Positions 1-7,251 of a stretch of DNA of 64,000 bases are shown piece by piece. Where the stretch lies: assembly GCF_001499655.1 (NCBI RefSeq), contig NZ_LN879502.1, positions 930,001 through 994,000 of the forward strand, in the 5' to 3' direction. The stretch is from Candidatus Protochlamydia naegleriophila. Lineage in GTDB: Bacteria; Chlamydiota; Chlamydiia; Chlamydiales; Parachlamydiaceae. The position numbers were made by a program, and so were the translations under genes. Each line of letters begins with the position of its first letter. Position 1 is the stretch's first letter. Below the pieces are notes generated by a model. That model was given only the letters and a program-made list of their open reading frames with translations, was not told the DNA's origin and did not search any database.

Positions 1-988
1 CTTGGCAGAGGCGGATTTGAATCACAAATAATTCTTTTAAGTGTGCCTCGGCATCGAGCTGCTCTTCGAAATCGATGGGTGAATGGCCCGACTTTAGGGC
101 GCGGTAGTATTTGCCTAAATGGGCAATGTTGCGAAAACGCTTCCCTTGCCAGTAACTAAAGGCCGAGGGGCCGAATCCCAAGAAAGGGCGTGCAGTCCAG
201 TAGCCTGTATTGTGCCTGGAATAGAATCCAGGTTTGGCAAAGGCCGAAATCTCATATTGCTCCAAGCCAAAATTTGTCAAGCGCTCGATGGCGCTATTAT
301 ACATGGCAAGGCTGGCTTCTTCATTCGGCAGTAAGGGGGTCAGCTCGGCCTGCTTCTTGAAGAAGATGGTGTGAGGTTCAATGGTAAGGTTGTAAAGGGA
401 AAGATGAGAGAGGGGAAGAGAGCGAATGTATTCGAGAGTCATTTCCCAGTGGTGCAGGCTTTGTTTGGGCAGGTCGTACATTAAATCGACGGAGATATTG
501 CTTATACCGGCTTGATAGGTGTCTTGGACCGCTTTTATGGCAAGTGAGGGGCTGTGGAGCCGGCCCAGAAGGGTTAATAGATCTGGATCGAGAGTTTGAA
601 TGCCTAGGCTTGCCCGGTTGATCCCGGCTTGCGCATAGGCCTGCATCAAAGCCGGCTGTGCATTTTCTGGATTGACTTCTAGGGTGATTTCAGTTTGCGA
701 AAAATCGAAGGGGAGAGAGTGATGAATCATTTCCAAGATCGAGCGGATTCGATCGGGGCCAAAGAGCGAGGGCGTTCCGCCCCCAAAATAGATGGTTGCA
801 ATCGACTTGTCTTGCAAGAATGGGAGCATACGCTCCCATTCTAATTTAAAGCCTTCAAGCAATTGATTCTTTAGAGGCTCTTGGTCGGGAAGCACATAAA
901 AGTGGCAATACTCACATTTGCGCGTGCAAAAAGGGATGTGAAAGTAAAGACTGGCTTCCTTAGAAGAGGGGTTACCAATCGTTAGCAT
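1..988 (-). CDS. hemW: HemW-like radical SAM protein, 3' end cut by window edge
   Basis: Radical SAM protein of the HemN/HemW family, cytoplasmic; HemW members bind heme and deliver it to respiratory enzymes rather than oxidising coproporphyrinogen. Seen: from ATG at 988 the reading starts MLTIGNPSSKEASLYFHIPFC and carries the radical-SAM cluster motif CTRKCEYC (CxxxCxxC) near residue 20, then the family blocks IYFGGGTPS, EVNPEN, GINRASLGIQT and a late HNTGYW. About 329 codons are present against roughly 380 usual, so only the C-terminus lies outside. The start overlaps the last 17 nt of the upstream gene on the same strand, implying co-transcription. In Chlamydia trachomatis a hemN-like gene and a hypothetical gene precede sucA (from memory), matching the order here. 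HemW rather than true HemN is inferred from the short N-terminus. Confidence 0.88.
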   Translation of the reverse strand, partial: MLTIGNPSSKEASLYFHIPFCTRKCEYCHFYVLPDQEPLKNQLLEGFKLEWERMLPFLQDKSIATIYFGGGTPSLFGPDRIRSILEMIHHSLPFDFSQTEITLEVNPENAQPALMQAYAQAGINRASLGIQTLDPDLLTLLGRLHSPSLAIKAVQDTYQAGISNISVDLMYDLPKQSLHHWEMTLEYIRSLPLSHLSLYNLTIEPHTIFFKKQAELTPLLPNEEASLAMYNSAIERLTNFGLEQYEISAFAKPGFYSRHNTGYWTARPFLGFGPSAFSYWQGKRFRNIAHLGKYYRALKSGHSPIDFEEQLDAEAHLKELFVIQIRLCQ

Positions 989-1442
989 CAGGATCTACGA
1001 TTCCTCCACGGCGCCAACGATTGCGGTCGCTGAAGTAGGATTCGTCATCTTCTTCTTCTTCCTCTTCGTTTTCGGCTTCTTCCTCTTCATCGTCGCGCTC
1101 TTCTAACGAATTGTCGACTTCGATGGCATCGGTTTCCATGTCAAAGCCGGTATCGCTGCCACCCATGGTTTCTCCAATGTCGATATCGGGAATGGTGGGC
1201 ATATCGTTATAGCCAGCACGGCCTGGGACGCGTTTAGGCGCAATGTATTCTTCTGCCTCGCCGCTTTCTTTGAGAAATTGAAGTCTTTCCTTTTCTTCCT
1301 CAATTTTCGCTTTGACGGCGTGGATCTCTTCTTTATGCTTATCCACGTCTTTTTTGGGAACCAACCCGAGTTTTAACCATTGTTCAAGGTCATTGAGCTC
1401 GGTTTCTAGCTTTTTGAGTCTTTCACTTTTTATATGTTTCAT
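972..1442 (-). CDS. Acidic coiled-coil hypothetical protein (CT053-like by position)
   Basis: Function unknown. The product is about 156 residues from ATG 1442, preceded by a GGAAG sequence five bases upstream; an in-frame ATG at 1481 would add 13 residues but has no good ribosome-binding site. Seen: residues 1-60 are charged and heptad-like (KSERLKKLETELNDLEQWLK), a probable coiled coil. The centre is Gly/Asp rich. Residues about 115-135 form a long Glu/Asp run, followed by a basic RNRWRRGG and the C-terminus DPDANDW. No signal peptide or membrane segment is visible. It overlaps hemW by 17 nt and is probably translationally coupled to it. Its position beside hemW suggests the orthologue of the conserved chlamydial CT053 family (inference from gene order only). 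Confidence 0.7.
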   Translation of the reverse strand: MKHIKSERLKKLETELNDLEQWLKLGLVPKKDVDKHKEEIHAVKAKIEEEKERLQFLKESGEAEEYIAPKRVPGRAGYNDMPTIPDIDIGETMGGSDTGFDMETDAIEVDNSLEERDDEEEEAENEEEEEEDDESYFSDRNRWRRGGIVDPDANDW

Positions 1443-1750
1443 GACACTTCCATAAGTTAAATCTAGCCCCATGTGATCCATTTTTTGGGGTTCAGGCTTG
1501 GATCAGCGATACTAGGGGGTTTGGCGAGTTTTTTTCAACCATTTAGATAAATAATGAGCGAATTAAAAGAAAGATTTTATCCGATGCTCTTAGAGATAAA
1601 TGTCTGGGAACATTGAAATGCAGTTCTGAGGCAGGCTCTGGGGAAATGGAAAAAATGGATTCTTTGTTCTTTTACTCATCTCTATTGTATCAGGAAGGGT
1701 AATTATTTAATATACAAATGCTTATGAGGCTGGACCAGACTTGGCACTCC

Positions 1751-3829
1751 TCATGTGGAGAGCCTCTGGCTTGAAGCGCGACCGCTTCGATACACCCAAA
1801 GGGCGGCTGCCAAGAAGAGCGCCTCTGCTAAAAGATAGGCGTAGTAATAGCCCTCTCCGCCAGATCCAAAACCATAGCTATGCAAACCTGTGCCCAAGAT
1901 GTAATTGACTCCGTACCAAGTGAAGCTGATGGCCAAAAAGCCGCTGACGGCTCCAAATGCTAAGCCAAAGTTGCCAATGCGATGAAAACGATAGGCGTGA
2001 ATCCAGATGAGATAGAGGCAGCTCGAAATAAAGGCCCATGATTCTTTGGGATCCCAATCCCAAAAACGGCCCCAGCTTTCTGCCGCCCAGATTCCTCCTA
2101 AGATGGTTCCTGTGATTAAAAGAGCCGTGCCGACGTAAAGGGTCTGCAGAATGAGCTGCGCTAAGAGAGCCGCCTGTTTTGTTTGGGCGCGATGATAGAG
2201 ATAGGAACCCAGGTAAAAATGGCCTAAAATCGATCCTAAGATGAAGACCCCATAGCTTCCAACGACCATCAAGACATGAATGAGGAGCCAAAATTGTGAA
2301 TCTAAAACGGCTTGGACTTGATCTAAGCTATGGTTGAGGTCGGTTAACTCGAGCAAGATGAGCAAAAGCATAGAAGCCAGGGATGCAGCTGGCAGGACAA
2401 AAGGATTGCGGCGCAACACTGTTAAGGTAAGGGCTGAGAGAACTGCTACCCATGGGACATAGATCACGGTTTCAAACATGTTTGAGACTGGAGGGCGATT
2501 GAGAATGTAGCAACGCCATAGCAGAATGACGGTATGCAGGGCAAAAGTTGCGAGAAGCAAGCCGATCACTCCTTTTTTGAACCATGAGGAGGGTGGAAGC
2601 TTAGACAAACAGATTAGCAAGAGGCAGCTAAGGGCGTAAAGAGCGATCAATAGCTTGATCCAGGAATAGTGATAATACCAGGACTCTGCCTTTAGCTGAT
2701 TGAAGGTTGGATAGTAAAGAGCCTTACCTGCAGCTTCTTGAAAAGGGGTCCCGGCTAATTGTTCATATCCTTTTTTTAAGGCTGAAACGAGCTCTTGATA
2801 GGAGTGATTTTTCTTATAGGCTGTGTTAGGGTTGGATAGCTCCTTTTCAAAAGCCAGGTAGGCTTGCCGAATTGCCTCGAATTCTTCATTAGAATAGAGG
2901 GTGAAATTGCCTATCGGCTTTAATGAGTTGGATTGCCTATCATAGACCTGAAGTTTAAGGGCATGGAGCGAAAACCAATCATTTCCGTTATAGCGGCTAG
3001 GAAGCGCCTTAAAAAGCATTCCTGCGTTTTTTAGACGGTTGAGTAGAGGATACTCTTTTTCGAGCGAAGCTTCGATTTGCTTAGGCGAAAGGGCAAGCAT
3101 TTGAAGTTGGCTGACTTGGATTTTAAAGGCTTCGCCTTTACCATTGGCTCCTTCGATCTGTGAAAACTGCCTTAAATCCTGAATAAGGTGGGACAAGGCG
3201 TCAGCCAGTTTGCGGTTTTTGCTTGTCTCCTGTTGAGAGGCGTGATCGATAGTATACCCTGTCTTTAGGAATGGCCAAGGCGACTGTGAAGGGGCAGCTG
3301 TGACCAGTAATCGCTCATTGCTTTGCTGTACCCAAAGGCCCGGAAGCAGTTGATTCAACTCAAGCTTTTCAGATTGACCACGGTTAGAAGCTTCTGATAG
3401 GGCATTCCAATAGTGGTAGGCTATCAAGCGGTTGAGGATGGCTTGGCTTGTTGCTGGATCGTGGTATAAGGAATGGGTCAGTTCAAGGTAGCTGAACCTG
3501 TTTTTTAAGGGATCAAGGTGTGCCAGTTGCTTGAGATCGGCAGAGGTGATCCAAAAAAGAGGAGCAGAGTCATAAGGTATATGACCTGCGAGATCGAGTT
3601 GCCACAGCCATTCAAGAGCCGATGAAGACTGGGTTTTAAATAAGGTTAAATCTTCATTTCGAATAACTTGAGAGTGATAGGGCTCGTAGAGCCACAAACG
3701 GGCATAAGCATCCGCTGGGCGGAAGCGTCCTTTGTAGAGGACTGGAAAGTCTTGCTCACTGCCATTTACAATGTTAACGCAGATGGCGGTTAAGCAGATC
3801 AAAGCCCAAAATACTGATTTTGTTTTCAT
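1751..3829 (-). CDS. ccsA: System II cytochrome c maturation protein CcsA/ResC with large extracytoplasmic N-terminal domain
   Basis: Heme handling/ligation subunit of the system II (Ccs) cytochrome c synthase, in the inner membrane. Seen: an N-terminal hydrophobic signal (residues about 5-22), a soluble region of about 360 residues, then a block of about eight membrane spans from residue 390 to the end. The tryptophan-rich heme-binding WWD motif is present as WGRFWDWDPKESW near residue 585. Conserved histidines lie in the membrane part (HVLMVVGS, HAYRFHR, HSYGFGSG). CcsA proteins are commonly about 300 residues; this one is 692, the extra length being the N-terminal domain, whose function I do not recognise. 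The partner ResB/CcsB is encoded 3.4 kb upstream on the same strand, separated by unrelated genes. A tiny ORF with a strong ribosome-binding site ends 9 nt upstream of the start and may be co-transcribed. Confidence 0.9.
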   Translation of the reverse strand: MKTKSVFWALICLTAICVNIVNGSEQDFPVLYKGRFRPADAYARLWLYEPYHSQVIRNEDLTLFKTQSSSALEWLWQLDLAGHIPYDSAPLFWITSADLKQLAHLDPLKNRFSYLELTHSLYHDPATSQAILNRLIAYHYWNALSEASNRGQSEKLELNQLLPGLWVQQSNERLLVTAAPSQSPWPFLKTGYTIDHASQQETSKNRKLADALSHLIQDLRQFSQIEGANGKGEAFKIQVSQLQMLALSPKQIEASLEKEYPLLNRLKNAGMLFKALPSRYNGNDWFSLHALKLQVYDRQSNSLKPIGNFTLYSNEEFEAIRQAYLAFEKELSNPNTAYKKNHSYQELVSALKKGYEQLAGTPFQEAAGKALYYPTFNQLKAESWYYHYSWIKLLIALYALSCLLLICLSKLPPSSWFKKGVIGLLLATFALHTVILLWRCYILNRPPVSNMFETVIYVPWVAVLSALTLTVLRRNPFVLPAASLASMLLLILLELTDLNHSLDQVQAVLDSQFWLLIHVLMVVGSYGVFILGSILGHFYLGSYLYHRAQTKQAALLAQLILQTLYVGTALLITGTILGGIWAAESWGRFWDWDPKESWAFISSCLYLIWIHAYRFHRIGNFGLAFGAVSGFLAISFTWYGVNYILGTGLHSYGFGSGGEGYYYAYLLAEALFLAAALWVYRSGRASSQRLST

Positions 3830-3838
3830 ATGCTCGAG

Positions 3839-3931
3839 TCACTTCGGTATAAACGGATCATCAGGCTGTTTTCGGAATGGTAGGTGGTTGTTATTGCCAT
3901 TTTGGACTTTGGCACTAAATTTTTCGACCAT
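3839..3931 (-). CDS. Candidate 30-residue small protein upstream of ccsA
   Basis: Not recognised. Seen: ATG at 3931 is preceded at ideal distance by TTGAGGAGAAT, one of the best Shine-Dalgarno sequences in the window. The frame runs 30 codons to TGA at 3839-3841, nine bases before the ccsA ATG. The product begins MVEKFSAKVQNGNNN, continues HLPFRKQPDDP and ends FIPK: hydrophilic, proline and asparagine rich, with no membrane segment. Being in the same direction and almost abutting ccsA, it could be a genuine small protein of the cytochrome c maturation operon or a leader peptide that couples translation. Nothing in the composition shows a function. The main support is the ribosome-binding site and spacing. 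Confidence 0.5.
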   Translation of the reverse strand: MVEKFSAKVQNGNNNHLPFRKQPDDPFIPK

Positions 3932-4227
3932 ATTCTCCTCAAAGTAATGACAATCTGTGCAAAAATCTTGCAATAATTAAGTTCCGAAAAAAGCCCATTC
4001 CTATTTTATGAACAACCCTCTTAGCAAAATTGGGATTAATTCTGCTACAAAGAAAGCGTTGCCTATAATCGTGAACCTCGCATGTGCGTTTTTTTCGTTC
4101 AAGTGCGACAAATTATCTTTATTTTAATGATTCAACTATCCCATAACGAGGTTGATAGGCATGGGGATTAAGGCCTTTGCTTTATTTATAAGGTAATTAA
4201 TATGTTCAATGAATTCATGGTTTTTTT
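3932..4227. other. Divergent intergenic region between the ccsA operon and a hydrolase gene
   Basis: No further gene is seen. This AT-rich stretch must hold the promoters for the leftward ccsA transcript and the rightward dienelactone hydrolase gene, but I cannot name specific boxes with confidence. A short out-of-frame reading of about 17 codons begins at the ATG at 4202 and runs into the hydrolase gene; it is probably chance. Confidence 0.4.
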
Positions 4228-4965
4228 ATGCGGTACGAAGACGTTTCTTATCAAATAGATGAAGAGGAATTTAAAGGGTTTTTAGCCTATCCTGAGAATG
4301 AGTCAACACAGCCAAAACCGGCCGTTTTAGTCGTACATACGTGGATGGGTAGAGATGATTTTGCCTGTCAAAAGGCTCGAGATCTTGCAGAATTGGGGTA
4401 TGTGGCGCTTGCGGTTGATCTATACGGTAAAGGAAGGGTGGCTAGCAACCCAGAGGAAGCGGCTCAGCTGATGGAGCCTCTTTTTATACAGCGCACCCTG
4501 CTTCAAAAGCGGCTCATTGGGGCTTTGAATGTGTTGCAACGGGATGTGCTTGTGAATCCTACCAAGATCGGAGCCATAGGCTTTTGCTTTGGCGGGCTTT
4601 CGGTCATTGAATTGTTGCGAAGCGGTGCCCCAGTCAAGGGAGTAGTCAGCTTTCACGGCGTATTAGGGAGCAGGCTCCAAGATCTCCAAGCTGTAACTGT
4701 GCCCATTGCCCCGATTCAAGGATCGTTGCTTGTGTTGCATGGATATCACGATCCGCTTGTTTCCCAGCAAGATGTGACTCATTTACAAGAGGAAATGACA
4801 GCTGCTGGAGTCGATTGGCAGTTCAATATCTATGGACTTGCCGCTCATGCCTTTACCAACTTAAATCAACACGACAAAGAGAATGGCATGTATTTTGAGC
4901 CTAAGGCTAATAGCCGTTCTTGGAAAGCAATGAAGGCCTTTTTTGCCGAAATTTTTGCCTCCTAA
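4228..4965 (+). CDS. Dienelactone hydrolase family protein
   Basis: Cytoplasmic alpha/beta hydrolase of the dienelactone hydrolase (carboxymethylenebutenolidase-like) family, 245 residues, the usual family length. Seen: the nucleophile elbow GFCFGG near residue 117 with cysteine in the nucleophile position, as in true dienelactone hydrolases; an acid region LVLHGYHDPLV near residue 170; and the catalytic histidine block AAHAFTN near residue 207. The N-terminus matches the family start (GFLAYPE, then VVHTWMGRDDF). The substrate cannot be told from sequence; many bacterial members act on unknown esters or lactones. The ribosome-binding site is weak. It sits alone on the plus strand between the two separated halves of the cytochrome c maturation cluster, suggesting a later insertion or rearrangement. 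Confidence 0.85.
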   Translation: MRYEDVSYQIDEEEFKGFLAYPENESTQPKPAVLVVHTWMGRDDFACQKARDLAELGYVALAVDLYGKGRVASNPEEAAQLMEPLFIQRTLLQKRLIGALNVLQRDVLVNPTKIGAIGFCFGGLSVIELLRSGAPVKGVVSFHGVLGSRLQDLQAVTVPIAPIQGSLLVLHGYHDPLVSQQDVTHLQEEMTAAGVDWQFNIYGLAAHAFTNLNQHDKENGMYFEPKANSRSWKAMKAFFAEIFAS

Positions 4966-5402
4966 CTAGGTGTTTTTGGCATTAGGGCATTGCTGATGGC
5001 AACCAACCAAGGCAGCTAAGGAGCTGTTAGAGAAATGGTTATTTTTGATTGATTCAGAGGCCCATCAAGCTGGCCTTAAAACCTAAAGCTGAATAGGGTA
5101 AAGATGACTTTCTTAAGTAATTGGCAATCATCGCTATCCGAGCTCTTATTGCTTTCTATCCCATTTATCCACAGTTTGCTAGGCGCTCACCCTGGGCTTT
5201 AAAATCAGTCGGCCTAAAGGCCTTTCACAACATCTGCATTCAAGCACGGGGACCGGTGAAAATCGATCGGATTTCTGATTTTTTCTATCTAAAGTCTATG
5301 GCTCTTTTTGTTAGCGTCTATAAAGTAAAGTGAATGCATGTTAGAAGTCTTTAGGCGACTGATTGCAGACTGGTAAAAATAATTCACCGAAATTCAAAGG
5401 TT
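4966..5402. repeat. Gene-free region with a degenerate repeat shared with 32.98-33.5 kb
   Basis: No convincing gene. Positions about 5126-5283 resemble positions about 32987-33127: both contain GGGCTTTAAAA(A)TCAGTCGGCC followed some 50-60 bases later by GAAAATCGATCG(A/G)ATTTCTGATT, with weaker similarity before. A further shared piece, GCTGATTGCAGA-like plus TGGTAAA, lies near 5359 and 33466. The region could be the remains of an old mobile element or a structured intergenic repeat. The 70-codon open frame across it (5121-5333) lacks a ribosome-binding site and does not stay open in the second copy. Confidence 0.5.
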
Positions 5403-5990
5403 TTATTCGTTGTTTTTTTTCTTCTGATGCTCCAAAAGGCCGTTGCGCAACTTCAAAAGTAAATCAATTGCCTCCGCATCGTCTAAAAGGGTCTGCAACT
5501 CTTTGCAAAACGTGGAATCAGTTGTGTTGGTAATGATCAGCTCGCCTCTGTTTTCTGTCTCGCTTGGGCAGCGTACGTATTGCCCTTTAGTGATTAAGAG
5601 GCGGGCATGGGGGTCTGGTAGGCTCGTGTATCCGGCAAAAACTGGAGTGGTCGTAGCCCAAGGATCTTGGCTAGGAGTCGATAGTTCGTTAAAAATCAAA
5701 TGGGCGATGGGGAGTTTTTCTTTCTTCTGCTGCCTAATCTTGTTCAACAGATTGAGGCGTGAAGTATACTCGTCTTTTTCCGACTCGCGATTGATTCGTC
5801 TAAACGTTAAACAAGAGAGCCGATTCACTGTTCCAACGTGTTTCTCGGAAGTGTAGGGATCCTTGATTTCTTTGGCTCTAGAAGCTGCTTCGAGCGCTTC
5901 TTGGCGATAGATATCATTCTGCAGTTGTCTCGTAAAACAATAAAGGGATGAAAAAGCTGTGTATCCCATATCGGCAAGATAGCGGAACAT
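5403..5990 (-). CDS. Hypothetical protein, 195 residues
   Basis: Not recognised. The start at 5990 is well supported by GAAGGAGGTCTT directly before the ATG. Seen: an aromatic and hydrophobic N-terminus (MFRYLADMGYTAFSSLYCF) followed by a charged, mostly helical region rich in Lys/Glu/Arg (residues 35-95), a proline-containing middle (STPSQDPWATTTPVF), and a C-terminal helical segment rich in Leu, Asp and Glu ending in a lysine-asparagine tail. There is no clear signal peptide or transmembrane segment. It lies on the minus strand 41 bases upstream of the alcohol dehydrogenase stop, that is, downstream of adh in the same direction, so the two may share a transcript. A role as a lineage-specific effector is possible but unsupported. 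Confidence 0.7.
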   Translation of the reverse strand: MFRYLADMGYTAFSSLYCFTRQLQNDIYRQEALEAASRAKEIKDPYTSEKHVGTVNRLSCLTFRRINRESEKDEYTSRLNLLNKIRQQKKEKLPIAHLIFNELSTPSQDPWATTTPVFAGYTSLPDPHARLLITKGQYVRCPSETENRGELIITNTTDSTFCKELQTLLDDAEAIDLLLKLRNGLLEHQKKKNNE

Positions 5991-6031
5991 AAGACCTCCT
6001 TCAATTAGATGATGAAAGCTTTGCAGCGAGA

Positions 6032-7093
6032 TTACTTTTTCAAAGTCGCACTATCAATCACGAAGCGGTACTTAACATCGCTTTTGAGCATGCGGTCGTA
6101 GGCTTCATTGATTTTGCCAATTGGAATGAGTTCAATGTCTGCCGTGATGTGGTGCTTGGCGCAAAAATCTAACATCTCTTGCGTTTCCTTAATTCCGCCA
6201 ATCAGCGAACCGGCTATTTGGCGCCGTTTAAAAATCAGCTGATTGATGGTTGGAGATGGATGGGGGAATTCTGGGGCTCCAACGAGGCATAATGTGCCGT
6301 CGCGTTTGAGTAGCTGAATAAAGGGATCTAAGTTGTGGGAAGCGGCGACTGTATCGAGAATGAAATCAAAACTGCCTACATGCTTTTTCATTTCCTCTTC
6401 ATTTTTTGAAAGAACAACTTCATCGGCGCCAAGCCTCTTTGCATCTTGAACCTTGCTGGCAGAGGTTGTAAAGAGCACGACATGGGCACCCATGGCATGA
6501 GCAAGTTTGATAGCCATGTGTCCAAGTCCTCCTAATCCTACAACGCCAACCAGGCTTCCTTCGCCGACCTTCCAATGCTTTAAGGGAGAATAGGTTGTGA
6601 TGCCTGCACAAAGAAGCGGGGCAACGCCGGGATAATCTGTTTCTTTGAATTCTTTGGGAACATGCAGAACAAAGGCACGATCGACGATAATTTGAGTGGA
6701 ATATCCTCCGTAGGTCACGCTTTTATCATGTCTATCGCGGCTGTTATAGGTGAAAATGGTTTCAGTATCGCAGTATTGTTCTAAACCATCTTTGCAGTTT
6801 TTACACGTTCTGCATGAATCAACCATGCAGCCAACGGCGACTACATCGCCTTTTTTTAAATCTTTGACTTCTTCACCAACTTCTAGAACCTTTCCAACAA
6901 TCTCATGCCCCGGTACAAAAGGATAGATGGTGCTTTTCCATTCATTGCGAGCCGTATGTAAATCGGAGTGGCATACACCGCAATAAAGAATGTCAATTTG
7001 AACGTCGTTCGGACGCAGATCCCGCCGATCAAAATCGAAGGGTGCAAGTGGGGTTGTTGCTTGCTGTGCTGCATAGCCGTGTACTTTTACCAT
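6032..7093 (-). CDS. Zinc-dependent NADP alcohol/aldehyde reductase (YahK / cinnamyl alcohol dehydrogenase type)
   Basis: Cytoplasmic medium-chain dehydrogenase/reductase interconverting aldehydes and alcohols with NADP(H). The start is ATG 7093, preceded by AAGGAG nine bases upstream; the open frame continues to 7435 but overlaps ccsB and has no family match there. Seen in the 353-residue product: catalytic zinc ligands in CGVCHSDLHT and GHEIVG, the four-cysteine structural zinc loop CRTCKNCKDGLEQYC, the Rossmann motif GLGGLGH, and the family block TIFTYNSRD. The length equals the E. coli YahK/yeast ADH6 class. It is on the same strand as ccsB but 158 bases from its stop, so an independent promoter is likely. 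A detoxification role for host aldehydes is only inference. Confidence 0.9.
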   Translation of the reverse strand: MVKVHGYAAQQATTPLAPFDFDRRDLRPNDVQIDILYCGVCHSDLHTARNEWKSTIYPFVPGHEIVGKVLEVGEEVKDLKKGDVVAVGCMVDSCRTCKNCKDGLEQYCDTETIFTYNSRDRHDKSVTYGGYSTQIIVDRAFVLHVPKEFKETDYPGVAPLLCAGITTYSPLKHWKVGEGSLVGVVGLGGLGHMAIKLAHAMGAHVVLFTTSASKVQDAKRLGADEVVLSKNEEEMKKHVGSFDFILDTVAASHNLDPFIQLLKRDGTLCLVGAPEFPHPSPTINQLIFKRRQIAGSLIGGIKETQEMLDFCAKHHITADIELIPIGKINEAYDRMLKSDVKYRFVIDSATLKK

Positions 7094-7251
7094 AAGATGT
7101 TCTCCTTCTTTAGACTCCATATAGGTACTTCTAAATAATCGAAAGGTGGTAGTCAATCTTTTTTTAATTAAGAGCGCTTCTCTTCCGGCTGTAATAAGAG
7201 TGAAAGCTTGATCAATGATTAAATCAAATAATGAAGGGTATCTCCAACTGC

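Noticed and set aside
119-334. Plus-strand open frame antisense to hemW
   Set aside because: It lies inside a clear hemW reading frame on the other strand and has no ribosome-binding site.
5121-5333. 70-codon plus-strand open frame
   Set aside because: Sits in the degenerate repeat, lacks a Shine-Dalgarno, and the second copy at 33 kb has stops in the same frame.
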